Assembly: GCA_934746015.1 (NCBI GenBank) | Contig: CAKVEW010000017.1 | Span: 1 to 64,000 of the forward strand | Direction: 5' to 3' | From: an uncultured Clostridium sp. | GTDB lineage: Bacteria; Bacillota; Clostridia; Clostridiales; Clostridiaceae | Length of the DNA: 64,000 nt | Shown here: positions 54,102 through 63,246 of the stretch, piece by piece | Position numbering within the stretch: position 1 is the stretch's first letter | How the letters are laid out: every line of letters begins with the position of its first letter | The notes under the pieces: generated by a model | Told to the model about the DNA's origin: nothing | What the model saw: only the letters and a program-made list of their open reading frames with translations | Databases searched by the model: none | Position numbers and translations under genes: made by a program

Positions 54102-54923
54102 CTATTTCCAAGTTGGTAGATATGCCCCTTTATATACATCTTCTATTACTTTTGCAACATCTTCTGATCTATATGCATCTACAACTTTTTTGTAAGTTTC
54201 ATTATCCTTATCTTCTGTTCTTGCAACAATTATATTTATATATGGATTATCACTACCTTCATTAGCCTTTTCTAAATAAATTGAGTCTTCCTTTGGATTA
54301 AGTCCTGCATCAACAGCATGTCCCCCATTAATAAATGCTGCTGCTACATCATCTAATAATCTTGGTGTTTGAGCTGCTTCTACTTCTACAAATTTTATAT
54401 TTTTAGGATTTTCAGTTATATCACTTAAAGTTGGTGTATATCCTGCTGATTCTTTTACCTTTATAAGACCTGCAGTTTCTAAAACCTTAAGAGACCTTCC
54501 TCCATTAGTTGCATCACTTGGTATTGCAATAGAATCTCCATCCTTTAACTCATCTAAAGATTTTATTTTATTAGAGTATAATCCAAGAGGAGCTATTATA
54601 GTTTCACCTATAACTGATAAATCAAATCCTATATCTTCAATATCTTTATTTAAATAGGCATAATGCTGGAAGGAATTTAAATCTATTTCCTTGTCTGCTA
54701 AGGCTTGATTAGGCTGACTATAATCTGAAAAAGTTACAAGTTCTAATTTTATGCCTTCTTCCCCAAGTTTTTTTATTACAGGCTCCCATTGATCTGTATT
54801 TTCACCAACTACCCCAACTTTAACAACATTACTATCCTTATTAGCTTCCTTTGCCCCACAGCCTGCTAATGATAATATTAATACTCCTGATAATAAAATA
54901 CTTAATAATTTCTTTGTTTTCAT
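54102..54923 (-). CDS. metQ: Methionine ABC importer, binding lipoprotein
   Basis: A 273-residue NlpA-family lipoprotein. The lipobox is LAGC (about residue 22). The mature part contains NTDQWEPVIKKLGEEGIKLE, the SQPNQALADKEIDLNSFQH block and FINGGHAVDAGLNPKEDS, diagnostic of MetQ. Ribosome binding site AAAGGAG precedes the ATG. Third gene of metNIQ, 111 bp after metI. Confidence 0.92.
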   Translation of the reverse strand: MKTKKLLSILLSGVLILSLAGCGAKEANKDSNVVKVGVVGENTDQWEPVIKKLGEEGIKLELVTFSDYSQPNQALADKEIDLNSFQHYAYLNKDIEDIGFDLSVIGETIIAPLGLYSNKIKSLDELKDGDSIAIPSDATNGGRSLKVLETAGLIKVKESAGYTPTLSDITENPKNIKFVEVEAAQTPRLLDDVAAAFINGGHAVDAGLNPKEDSIYLEKANEGSDNPYINIIVARTEDKDNETYKKVVDAYRSEDVAKVIEDVYKGAYLPTWK

Positions 54924-54949
54924 ATTTAAACTCTCCTTTTTATTTATTG

Positions 54950-55030
54950 CTTATTTTTTATTACTTATTGCTTTTTAACTATTTACTATTTACTCCCCAA
55001 ACTTCTTACCTCTTACCTCTTCCCTCTTAC
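54950..55030. repeat. Short degenerate tandem repeats between metI and metQ
   Basis: Runs such as CTTACCTCTTACCTCTT and TTATTTATTGCTTATTTT give irregular direct repeats in the 111-bp gap. They resemble the AAGTAATAGC-type tandem repeats at 18457 in being simple, A/T-rich expansions. No ORF or clear hairpin. Confidence 0.35.
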
Positions 55031-55034
55031 CTAA

Positions 55035-55715
55035 CTAATGTGTTGTTTTTTTAATTATTATATTTCCTGTACCCTGAATGATATTTACTAATATAAGTAG
55101 TATTATTACTGTTACAAAGGTAATATCTACTTGATATCTTTGATAGCCATATCTTATAGCTAAATCACCAAGGCCGCCCCCTCCTACTGAACCTGCCATA
55201 GCTGTTAATCCTACTAAGCTTACAAAAGTTATAGTAGTTGCCCTTACTATATTAGGTATGCTTTCTTTTAAATAAACTCTAAAAACTATTTCAAAGGGTG
55301 ATGACCCCATTGATTCTGCTACTTCTATTATCCCCTTATCAACTTCTGATAAGGCACTTTCTATTTGTCTTGCAAAGAAGGGAATAGTTCCTAAAACTAA
55401 TGGTACAAAAGATCCTTTAGTCCCAATAGCAGTTCCTACAATAGCTCTTGTTAATGGAATTGCTGCAGCTAGTAAAATAATAAATGGAATAGATCTTGTA
55501 ATATTTATTATTTTTTCTAAAACATAATATACTACTTTATTTTCTAGTATATTTCCCTTCTTAGTTACAACTAAAACTACTCCTAAAATAAGACCTATAA
55601 CAAAGGATATAGCTCCTGCTACTATTATCATAAGTAAGGTTTCCCCTGTTGCCTTATAAATTTCTGGTATCTTCGTTACTGCATTAGGCAATAATTTTTG
55701 TACTAAGTCTGCCAT
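55035..55715 (-). CDS. metI: Methionine ABC importer permease
   Basis: A 226-residue permease with five spans. The EAA loop is EVAESMGSSPFEIVFRVYLKESIPN (about 125-150). It overlaps the ATPase gene by 32 bp, with GGAGGT 8 nt upstream. It forms the membrane channel of the MetNIQ importer. Confidence 0.92.
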   Translation of the reverse strand: MADLVQKLLPNAVTKIPEIYKATGETLLMIIVAGAISFVIGLILGVVLVVTKKGNILENKVVYYVLEKIINITRSIPFIILLAAAIPLTRAIVGTAIGTKGSFVPLVLGTIPFFARQIESALSEVDKGIIEVAESMGSSPFEIVFRVYLKESIPNIVRATTITFVSLVGLTAMAGSVGGGGLGDLAIRYGYQRYQVDITFVTVIILLILVNIIQGTGNIIIKKTTH

Positions 55716-56742
55716 CCTTAATTACCTCCACTTCCACTTTATTTTCTTTAAGATAAGCTATAACCTTATTAATTTGAGCTTCTTCTCCCCTTATTATTAC
55801 TATAAGACCTCCAAGTGGAGAATCTTGAATAATTTCTATATTCCCAAAGATAATACTTGTATCTACATTAAATTCTCTAGATACTATTGATATTATTGGT
55901 TCACTTGTACTATCTTCTAAATATTTAAGTTTTAATATTTTTTCATTTTCTTTTATATCTACAACAGAAGATTCTTCCTTTATTAAGTCATGAATATTAG
56001 TTAATAAAGAAGTACTATCTATAAAGCTCTTTGTTATCTTTTCTTTTGGTTCTGAAAATATTTTAAATATGCTTCCCTCTTCAACAACTCTTCCATTTTC
56101 CATTACAGCAGCTCTTGTACAAATTTCTTTTACTACTTGCATTTCATGAGTTATTACTACTATTGTTATTCCAAACTTTTTATTTACCTCCTTTAAAAGC
56201 CTTAATATAGATTTCGTAGTTTGTGGATCTAAGGCACTAGTGGCTTCATCACAAAGTAAAACCTTTGGGTCATTTGCTAATGCTCTTGCAATTCCAACTC
56301 TTTGCTTTTGTCCACCACTTAGTTCTGAAGGATATACCTTAGATTTATCTTCTAATTCAACTAACTTTAATAAATCATTAACCTTTTTATTTATCTCTTC
56401 CTTTGAATACCCATTACCCCTAAGTGGATAAGCTATATTTTCAAATACAGTCCTAGACTTCATAAGATTGAAATGTTGAAATATCATTCCTATCTTCTTT
56501 CTTTCAATCCTAAGGGCCTTATTTGATAAAGTTCCAAGGCTCTTTCCATCTACAATTACTTCACCTGTAGTTGGCTTTTCCAAAAAATTTATGCATCTTA
56601 CTAAGGTAGATTTCCCAGCTCCACTAAAGCCAATAATTCCATAAATCTCACCTTTTTTAATATTTAGTGTTACATCCTTTAATGCTTCTACTTCACCAGC
56701 TTTTGTACTATAATTTTTGTTTAGATTTTTTAATAAGATCAT
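55684..56742 (-). CDS. metN: Methionine ABC importer ATPase with NIL domain
   Basis: A 352-residue ATPase. Walker A is GFSGAGKST (about 38), the signature is LSGGQKQRVGIARA, Walker B is VLLCDEATSALDP, and the C-terminal NIL/ACT-like domain (about 265-345) binds methionine and gives trans-inhibition. AAAGGAGGGG precedes the ATG. First gene of metNIQ, under the S-box leader (56779-57152). Confidence 0.93.
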   Translation of the reverse strand: MILLKNLNKNYSTKAGEVEALKDVTLNIKKGEIYGIIGFSGAGKSTLVRCINFLEKPTTGEVIVDGKSLGTLSNKALRIERKKIGMIFQHFNLMKSRTVFENIAYPLRGNGYSKEEINKKVNDLLKLVELEDKSKVYPSELSGGQKQRVGIARALANDPKVLLCDEATSALDPQTTKSILRLLKEVNKKFGITIVVITHEMQVVKEICTRAAVMENGRVVEEGSIFKIFSEPKEKITKSFIDSTSLLTNIHDLIKEESSVVDIKENEKILKLKYLEDSTSEPIISIVSREFNVDTSIIFGNIEIIQDSPLGGLIVIIRGEEAQINKVIAYLKENKVEVEVIKDGRLSTKIIA

Positions 56743-56778
56743 AATTCCCCTCCTTTTATAAAAAAATGTATAAAAAAA

Positions 56779-56807
56779 ACTGCCTTCCTAAAAAATAAGA
56801 AAGCAGT
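56779..56807 (-). terminator. Riboswitch expression platform terminator before metN
   Basis: On the minus strand ACTGCTTTCTTA pairs with TAGGAAGGCAGT (12 bp, two G-U) and is followed by TTTTTTTT, 37 bp before the metN ATG. It is the intrinsic terminator expected in a SAM-responsive leader. Confidence 0.85.
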
Positions 56808-56824
56808 GTATTATACACATGTTT

Positions 56825-57152
56825 AATTCAAATCTTTCAGACGCAGTAGCAACTGCAGGACAACTAGTGCTAATGGATAATGCATAATTGATAATGCGTA
56901 ATTGTTGAAATAATTCAGCAAGCTGAATTATCAAAATTAATAAATTTCTTTGGAATTTATATCTTCATTACGCATTTTGCATTATTTACATTGCATTATT
57001 AACTATACATTGCGCGTAGTTAATATTCATAAAACTACTTTAGTAGTTTTTACATTAATTACGCATTATGCATTATCAATTATGCATTGTAATAGTGCGT
57101 AGCACATTAGACTTCCTTGGGCCAGTCCCTCCGTCTGTATGATAAAAATATT
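56825..57152 (-). promoter_or_regulatory. S-box (SAM-I-like) riboswitch of metNIQ, interrupted by a repeat element
   Basis: On the minus strand the 5' half (57152-57099) holds GGAGGGACTGGCCC and GGAAGTC of the S-box K-turn hairpin. The 3' half (56870-56825) holds GTCCTGCAG and CTGAAAGAT. Between them lie 222 bp of the dispersed repeat (copy E). The repeat is flanked by TAGTGC at 56865-56870 and 57093-57098. Removing it with one copy rejoins a small P3 hairpin GUGC-UAC-GCAC. P1 pairs weakly and the usual UGAA of the K-turn reads GGAA, so binding may be impaired. Confidence 0.75.
56871..57092. repeat. Dispersed palindromic repeat, copy E, inserted in the S-box P3 arm
   Basis: 222 bp with ATGCATAATTGATAATGC inverted at both ends (18 bp perfect), the AATTCAGCAAGCTGAATT hairpin (56912-56931), the AAATTTCTTTGGAATTT hairpin, and AAAACTAC/GTAGTTTT (about 57030-57050). 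Direct repeats TAGTGC lie immediately outside. Confidence 0.85.
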
Positions 57153-57165
57153 TAATTTTATTAAT

Positions 57166-57194
57166 AGTTTATATATATTCACAATTTTTGTCAA
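57166..57194 (-). promoter_or_regulatory. Promoter of the metNIQ leader
   Basis: On the minus strand TTGACA (57189-57194), 17 bp, TAAACT (57166-57171). The -35 is perfect and overlaps the stop codon of the upstream MFS gene. Transcription would begin about 10 bp before the S-box. Confidence 0.7.
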
Positions 57195-58378
57195 TACCAA
57201 AAATTGTTTTTTCTTTCAAATATTTTAGTTCCCAATAAACCTGATGCTATAATTGCTAAAGTTAAATAAACTACTCCAAATATTCTTATTCCATAATTAC
57301 TATATAACTCTCCTGTAACTAAATTTAAAATGCTTGGTAAAATAGTGCCTGACAGTGAATTCATTAATATAAATGCTATAAAGTGTTGATTTGAAGGTAC
57401 AATATTCCCAACTATTTTATTTTGTATTTGTAACACTATTCCTGTTACTATTCCATGAAGCATTGTTATAATCAAAATTACTATATAAGACTTTGTAAAA
57501 ATCATTACTGCCCATCTAAGTGCAAGAATTATAAGAGATATTAATAATGCTATATCTGTTTTTTCTAATATCTTAATTTTTTCATAAGTTAATAAGAAAA
57601 CAACTTCAAAAATAACCATTATAAAAGGAATAATACTTATAATTGCATCTGATACATGTAAATCTATTAACATAATTTGAATTCCATATCCAGCAGCGGC
57701 ATTTTGAGTGCCCCAAATAATTGATATTATTATTAGATACTTTAAATATTTTTTATTTTTTAATATCTCTAATATAGACTTAAAAAGTCCTTTTTTACTT
57801 TTTTTGCTGCTTTCTTTTTTCTCTATAACATCTTCTTCTACGTTGGAAAGCTTATTAAGAGTAAAAATACTTAGTAATATTAAGATGCTCCCTACTATTA
57901 TAGCTAAATACACTCCTCCAAGCTTTATTGCTATTGGTGCTATTATACCAGCAAGTCCATATCCAATAGTTAGCATTACTCTAATAGTCCCATAGGAACC
58001 TTCCTTTTCTTTTGATATATTTAATAAATATTTATCATTTAATGTTCCTCCAGGTTGAAGTAAGATACTTCTTAATAAATTAATTATAAAAAATAGAAGA
58101 AAATTATTTATTAACATTAATAAAATTATAGTAAATATATTAGATAGGTTTATAAGTTTACTAAGCTTAATTACATTCTTATATTTATCTAGTATACTTC
58201 CCCATATTAAAAATATAGGAAGTACTATTAATGGAGTTGTACCAACAATAAAACTAATTTGCTTTGCATCAAATCCTTTTATGAAACTTAGAAATATTAC
58301 AAAAACACTTCCAATAATATTAGCACCTAGGGAAGAAACAAGAAGATATTTTGAAAACTTCTTAGAAAGAGAGTCCAT
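57191..58378 (-). CDS. MFS transporter, substrate unknown
   Basis: A 395-residue protein with about 12 spans and the intracellular loop motif GSILDKYKNVIK after the second span. It resembles MFS_1-like (LacY/NupG-type) transporters in the N-terminal half but shows no substrate-specific motif. GGAGG precedes the ATG. It is downstream of the ABC exporter genes but separated from them by a terminator at 58488-58530. Confidence 0.75.
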   Translation of the reverse strand: MDSLSKKFSKYLLVSSLGANIIGSVFVIFLSFIKGFDAKQISFIVGTTPLIVLPIFLIWGSILDKYKNVIKLSKLINLSNIFTIILLMLINNFLLFFIINLLRSILLQPGGTLNDKYLLNISKEKEGSYGTIRVMLTIGYGLAGIIAPIAIKLGGVYLAIIVGSILILLSIFTLNKLSNVEEDVIEKKESSKKSKKGLFKSILEILKNKKYLKYLIIISIIWGTQNAAAGYGIQIMLIDLHVSDAIISIIPFIMVIFEVVFLLTYEKIKILEKTDIALLISLIILALRWAVMIFTKSYIVILIITMLHGIVTGIVLQIQNKIVGNIVPSNQHFIAFILMNSLSGTILPSILNLVTGELYSNYGIRIFGVVYLTLAIIASGLLGTKIFERKNNFWY

Positions 58379-58487
58379 ATAAATTCCTCCTTTTATAAAA
58401 AATACTCATTTATTAGTATCATCTTTATTAATTTAAAAATTCACTTAAATTTATATTTATAAAAGCAAAGAAAAATTTAAGTAATAA

Positions 58488-58530
58488 AAAATCACAGGGT
58501 GAATTTAACTGTGATTCCCCCTGTGATTTT
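58488..58530 (-). terminator. Terminator of the ABC exporter operon
   Basis: AAAATCACAGGG (58488-58499) pairs with CCCTGTGATTTT (58519-58530), a 12-bp stem with A- and T-runs. It lies about 90 bp after the stop of the exporter gene. Confidence 0.85.
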
Positions 58531-58620
58531 CACTTAATATTTTATCATATATAGTTCATTTCTCACTTCAAAAAATTAACCTGTTGCTACAAGCAAACTT
58601 TCATAATTGAATTTTACTAA

Positions 58621-60390
58621 CTAAACATCTAAATATTGTGATTTATATAAGTTATAATACAATCCTTTTTTCTTTAATAACTCATTGTGAGTTCCCTCTT
58701 CTAAGATATTCTTCTCCCCTATAAACATTATCTTATCTGAATTAACTATAGTTGATAATCTATGGGCTATAACAAAGGATGTTCTTCCCTTTAACAGCTC
58801 TTCAATTCCTTCTTGTAATAAAGCTTCTGTTTCAGTATCTATACTTGATGTTGCCTCGTCTAAAATAAGTACTCTTGGATTTGATAGTAATACTCTAGCA
58901 AAGGATATAAGTTGCTTTTGCCCCACTGAGAGTCCACTTCCCTGCTCATTTAAATTAGTATAATATCCATCTTTAAACTCTCTTATAAAATCATCTGCTC
59001 TAACTATCTTAGCAGCTTCTATTACTTCTTCATCAGTAGCATCTAATTTACCATATCTAATATTATCCATTATTGTTCCTGAGAAAACAAAAGGATCTTG
59101 AAGCATAACACCTATTTCCTTTCTTAAGGATTTTAATGTTACATCATTTATATTTATCCCATCAACTAAAAGTTCTCCAGACTTTATTCTATAAAATCTT
59201 GAAAGTAAGTTAACTATTGTAGTTTTCCCAGCTCCTGTAGGCCCAACTAAAGCTATCTTTTCTCCTGCTTTAATCTTCATATTAATATCTTCTAAAATAG
59301 AGATATCTTTTTCATATTCAAAATAAACATCTTTAAATTCAACATCACCTTTAACATCTTTTAATTCTATGGCATCCTTATTATCATATTCTGGTTCTTC
59401 ATCCATAGCTTCAAAAATTCTTTCTAAATAAGCCATTGCATTGATTAAAGTATTATAGAAATTACCTATGTTAGTAATTGGAGCCCAAAATATCCATACA
59501 TATGAAACAAAGGCTGCTATTAATCCTAGGGAAACTGAATCTCTAAATACTAAAATACCAAAAATATAAATTAAAGAAATTGATGTTACTGAAATAATAT
59601 CTATACTTGGCCAAATTAAAAAGTTAAATCTAACTGCCTTCATCCATGAATCACTATTTTCAAAGCAAAGCTCCTTAAAGGTATCCATACTTTCTTTTTT
59701 TCTTGAAAAAGATTGTGTTACTCTTACTCCATTTATACTTTCATGAATATAAGCATTTAAATTTGATTGCTTTGCACTTAATCTTTGGAAAGCCCTTCTT
59801 TGTGCATTTTTTATAGACATCATTACTATCATAAGTATAGGAATACCTATTAAAGTAACTAAGGTTAATTTTATACTTAGATAGGACATAAATATTACTG
59901 CCATAACTAAGGTAACCATATCTGCAATTAAATTTACAAAACCATTAGATAAAATATCACTAAGTGAGTTGATATAATTAACTACTCTAACTAATATTTT
60001 CCCATGAGGCCTTGAATCATAATAATTAAATGGAACATATTGTAGATTTTTAAATAAATCATATCTCATATCTACTAATATATTTTGCCCAACTTCTCCC
60101 ATGGTGTACATTCTATGCTTCATAATTATTGCTATAGTTATAAATATCATTATATATAAAACTGAAATTAATCCTAAGCTCTTAATATCTTTATTTGGTA
60201 TAAAGTTATCTAAGGCTGCTTTAATTATTACTGGCCCTAATAAGGCAAGTGAACTTGAAATCAACATTAAAATAACCGAAATAATTATTCTAGTTTTATA
60301 AGGTTTCATATATTTCAATAATCTTTTTAAATAGCTTAAATTAAACCCAGTTTCTAATTCTTCATCTACATCATATTTGTTTCTAGCCAT
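58621..60390 (-). CDS. Heterodimeric ABC exporter subunit with a degenerate signature motif
   Basis: A 589-residue half-transporter: six spans (to about 320) and an ATPase domain. Walker A is GPTGAGKTT, Walker B is ILILDEATSSID with the catalytic Glu intact, but the signature reads LSVGQKQ instead of LSGGQ. In TM287/288- and BmrCD-type exporters one site is non-canonical in this way. It follows its partner with no gap (stop and start abut at 60390/60391). Probably exports a drug or peptide; the divergent AraC gene may control it. Confidence 0.9.
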   Translation of the reverse strand: MARNKYDVDEELETGFNLSYLKRLLKYMKPYKTRIIISVILMLISSSLALLGPVIIKAALDNFIPNKDIKSLGLISVLYIMIFITIAIIMKHRMYTMGEVGQNILVDMRYDLFKNLQYVPFNYYDSRPHGKILVRVVNYINSLSDILSNGFVNLIADMVTLVMAVIFMSYLSIKLTLVTLIGIPILMIVMMSIKNAQRRAFQRLSAKQSNLNAYIHESINGVRVTQSFSRKKESMDTFKELCFENSDSWMKAVRFNFLIWPSIDIISVTSISLIYIFGILVFRDSVSLGLIAAFVSYVWIFWAPITNIGNFYNTLINAMAYLERIFEAMDEEPEYDNKDAIELKDVKGDVEFKDVYFEYEKDISILEDINMKIKAGEKIALVGPTGAGKTTIVNLLSRFYRIKSGELLVDGININDVTLKSLRKEIGVMLQDPFVFSGTIMDNIRYGKLDATDEEVIEAAKIVRADDFIREFKDGYYTNLNEQGSGLSVGQKQLISFARVLLSNPRVLILDEATSSIDTETEALLQEGIEELLKGRTSFVIAHRLSTIVNSDKIMFIGEKNILEEGTHNELLKKKGLYYNLYKSQYLDV

Positions 60391-62133
60391 TTATACCCCT
60401 CCAATCCTTATATCTAAATTGCCATATTGAGTATAAAATATATTTGAGTAATATCCACCCTTTTGTACAAGCTCCTCATGGTTACCTCTTTCAACAATTT
60501 CTCCATTATCTAATACTAAAATTAAATCAGCTTGTTTTAATGAGGAAATTCTATGCGCAATTATAAATGTAGTTTTCTTTTCCTTCATATTCTTTAACTC
60601 ATATTGTATTTTCTTTTCTGTTTCCATATCAACAGCAGAAGTTACATCATCTAGTACGAAGATTGAAGCATTTTTCATCATTGCTCTTGCTAGAGATACC
60701 CTTTGCTTTTGACCACCAGAAAGTCCTACTCCTCTTTCCCCTACTATTGTGTCATAACCTTCATCTAGCCTCTTTATAAATCCATGAGCTTGAGCTTTTT
60801 TAGAAACTCTTTTTATTTCAGAGAAAGATGCTCTTGGGTTACTAAAAGCTATATTATCTTTAATTGTATCTGAAAATAAGAATATATCTTGCATAGCTGT
60901 TGCAATATTCCCTCTTAAAATGTCCAAATCTATATCCTTTATATTAATTCCATCAATATAAATATCTCCTTCTGTGGCATCATAAAACCTTGAAAGTAAA
61001 TTTATTATAAGAGATTTTCCTGAACCCGTATGACCAACCAATCCAATTGTTTGTCCAGCATCGGCCTTAAAAGAAATATTATTTATAACTTTTCTTCCTT
61101 CTAAGCTTAAACTAACATTTCTAAATTCAATATTCCCCTTAAATTTATTAATATTAAGAACACTATCTTTATTTACTATAGTACTTTCTGTATTTAATAA
61201 ATCTATAATTTTAGCAGAAGATGCTATAAATCTTTGGGTATCATTAATTAAATATCCGCTCATTCTCATTGGGTTATTCAATGCCCATAATAAACTATTG
61301 AATATAACAAGCTCCCCAAAAGTTATTTTTTCCATTGCAACTAGAATTCCACCAACTAAAATCATAACTACAGAAAGGCTATTAGATAAGAATTCAAGCT
61401 TTGGAATATACTTTTTAGTAACCTTTATTGTATCAAGATTTTTATTTTTATAATTCTTATTTTCTGTAGTGAATTTATCAATTTCAAAATCTTCTCTACC
61501 AAAGGCTCTTACTACTCTATTACCGCTTATATTTTCTTGTACAACTGAATTTAATCTTGAATAAGCTTCTCTTATATTATGGAAGGTTGGCGAAATTTCC
61601 TTGCTCATCTTATAAGTTAAGAACCCAATCATAGGTGCTATAAGAAGCATAAATATAGTTAAAATAGAATTTACATACATCATTGAAATAATTGCAAAAC
61701 TAAAAGTAGTTACAGCTGATAAAATATTGTAAACAACCCAGGCTACAAAATGTCTTATAGCATCAGTATCTCCTGTCATCCTTGCCATAAGATCCCCTGT
61801 TTTTACTCTACTATAAAAATTAACATCTAAATTTAAGAGCTTATCATATAAGTCTGTTCTTATTTTAAATAGAACATCTTGTGAAATAGTTTCTAAAATC
61901 ATTTGATAGCTATAGGTTATAATTCCCTTAACAGCTACAACTGATATCATTATTGAAACAAGTGGAATAAGTAGTGATTTTTCCCCATTTCCAAAAACTT
62001 TATCAATAATTTTACCTGTAATAAATGGATTTATCATATTAAGTGCTGAAGTAATTAATACTAAGAATAATGCAAAGAAATATTTAAACTTGTGTTTCTT
62101 TAAATAACTAAATATCCATTTTATGCTATTCAT
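60391..62133 (-). CDS. Heterodimeric ABC exporter subunit with a degenerate Walker B
   Basis: A 580-residue half-transporter paralogous to the next gene. Walker A is GHTGSGKS, the signature LSGGQKQRVSLARA is canonical, but Walker B is IFVLDDVTSAVD, with Asp in place of the catalytic Glu. It complements its partner, which keeps Glu and has the altered signature, so one of the two ATP sites in the dimer is degenerate. AAGGAGACAATGAG precedes the ATG. Confidence 0.9.
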   Translation of the reverse strand: MNSIKWIFSYLKKHKFKYFFALFLVLITSALNMINPFITGKIIDKVFGNGEKSLLIPLVSIMISVVAVKGIITYSYQMILETISQDVLFKIRTDLYDKLLNLDVNFYSRVKTGDLMARMTGDTDAIRHFVAWVVYNILSAVTTFSFAIISMMYVNSILTIFMLLIAPMIGFLTYKMSKEISPTFHNIREAYSRLNSVVQENISGNRVVRAFGREDFEIDKFTTENKNYKNKNLDTIKVTKKYIPKLEFLSNSLSVVMILVGGILVAMEKITFGELVIFNSLLWALNNPMRMSGYLINDTQRFIASSAKIIDLLNTESTIVNKDSVLNINKFKGNIEFRNVSLSLEGRKVINNISFKADAGQTIGLVGHTGSGKSLIINLLSRFYDATEGDIYIDGINIKDIDLDILRGNIATAMQDIFLFSDTIKDNIAFSNPRASFSEIKRVSKKAQAHGFIKRLDEGYDTIVGERGVGLSGGQKQRVSLARAMMKNASIFVLDDVTSAVDMETEKKIQYELKNMKEKKTTFIIAHRISSLKQADLILVLDNGEIVERGNHEELVQKGGYYSNIFYTQYGNLDIRIGGV

Positions 62134-62154
62134 CTCATTGTCTCCTTATAATAT

Positions 62155-62180
62155 TTATTTATAAGTATGATTATAAATAA
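62155..62180. promoter_or_regulatory. Dyad between the ABC exporter and AraC genes
   Basis: TTATTTATAA (62155-62164) and TTATAAATAA (62171-62180) are perfect 10-bp inverted repeats with a 6-bp spacer in the 132-bp divergent region. Possible regulator site, though A/T-rich sequence makes dyads common. Confidence 0.35.
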
Positions 62181-62265
62181 GTTATTGAAAATAAAAATGT
62201 ATTATATTAAACTTTAAATGTATATTATTATACAAATAAAAGTAACATTTTATGGAGATGAGGGT

Positions 62266-63111
62266 ATGAGTAAAGTAAACGTAGACAATTATAATCCCCA
62301 AATCCTTTTTGTAATCGATGGATATTGCTCTCCTGAAATTCCTGTTCCAGAAACTAATTATCACTGTCATAATGATTTTATTGAGCTTTCTTTTATCACT
62401 TCTGGCTCGGTAGATTATTTAATTGAAGGTAAAAAATATACATTGAAAAAAGGACAAGTTTTAATATCTAACCCAGGAATATATCATAAAGAACTTTTTG
62501 CTTCTAATACTAGCTGTAGGGAGCTTCATATTGGAGTAACTAATTTAAACTTATTTAGTAATTCAAAAAAAGATTATATTGATATTGGTGAAAAAAATAT
62601 ATTAACCTTTAATAAATATAAAGATGCTATTATAAAAACTTGCTTGGAAATAGTTGATGAGCAAAAAGATTGTAATCAGACTTCCCCATTTATGCTAAAA
62701 TCTCTTGTAATGAAATTACTAGTTCTTTTACATAGGGAAATAAATGATGATTCACCTAATATAGATTCTCAAGAATTTTCCTTTAAATCTCGTGAGAAGA
62801 AAGAGTTAGTTGAAGGAATTACTAAATACTTAAATGAAAATTATGTCCAAGATATATCACTATATACCTTATCTAAAAATATGTATTTAAGTCCTGTTTA
62901 TATATCTAAGATATTTAAAGAGGTTATGGGAGATTCTCCTATAAATTATTTAATACAAATTAGACTTTCAAAGGCCAAAGAATTATTAGGAGATTCTAAA
63001 CTATCAATAAAATCCATAGCTAAAATGGTTGGATATGATGACCCCTATTATTTTAGTAAACTTTATAAAAAGTACTATGGAAATTCTCCAAATAAAGAAA
63101 GAAATAGCTAA
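62266..63111 (+). CDS. AraC-family regulator with cupin sensor domain
   Basis: A 281-residue protein. The N-terminal AraC-type cupin (about 15-110) shows the HCHNDFIELSFITSGSVDYLI pattern. The C-terminal double HTH is about 180-281 (LSKNMYLSPVYISKIFKEVMG, then YDDPYYFSKLYKKYYGNSPNKER). I start at the ATG at 62266 with GGAG 8 nt upstream. Divergent from the heterodimeric ABC exporter, which it may activate, or from a sugar system elsewhere, since cupin AraC proteins usually sense carbohydrates. Confidence 0.88.
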   Translation: MSKVNVDNYNPQILFVIDGYCSPEIPVPETNYHCHNDFIELSFITSGSVDYLIEGKKYTLKKGQVLISNPGIYHKELFASNTSCRELHIGVTNLNLFSNSKKDYIDIGEKNILTFNKYKDAIIKTCLEIVDEQKDCNQTSPFMLKSLVMKLLVLLHREINDDSPNIDSQEFSFKSREKKELVEGITKYLNENYVQDISLYTLSKNMYLSPVYISKIFKEVMGDSPINYLIQIRLSKAKELLGDSKLSIKSIAKMVGYDDPYYFSKLYKKYYGNSPNKERNS

Positions 63112-63207
63112 TGCATAATGCGTAATGCACAATGCATAATTAGTGTGAAAACTCTTACAGAGTTTTGGAAATGAAAGAACTTGTATAATTCAGAATGCAT
63201 TATTAAG
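63111..63207. repeat. Dispersed palindromic repeat, partial copy F
   Basis: It begins at the AraC stop codon with ATGCATAATGCGTAATGC, has AAAACTCTTACAGAGTTTT (about 63148-63166) and TAATTCAGAATGCATTATTA. The AATTCAG..CTGAATT hairpin is incomplete, so this copy is truncated. Confidence 0.6.
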
Positions 63208-63246
63208 GTGTAAATTCTTCCTTTGTCAGAATTCAGGATTAATAAA

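Noticed and set aside
56743..57190. T-box or other leader type upstream of metN
   Set aside because: No T-box sequence; GGAGGGACTGGCCC and CTGAAAGAT fit the S-box instead.
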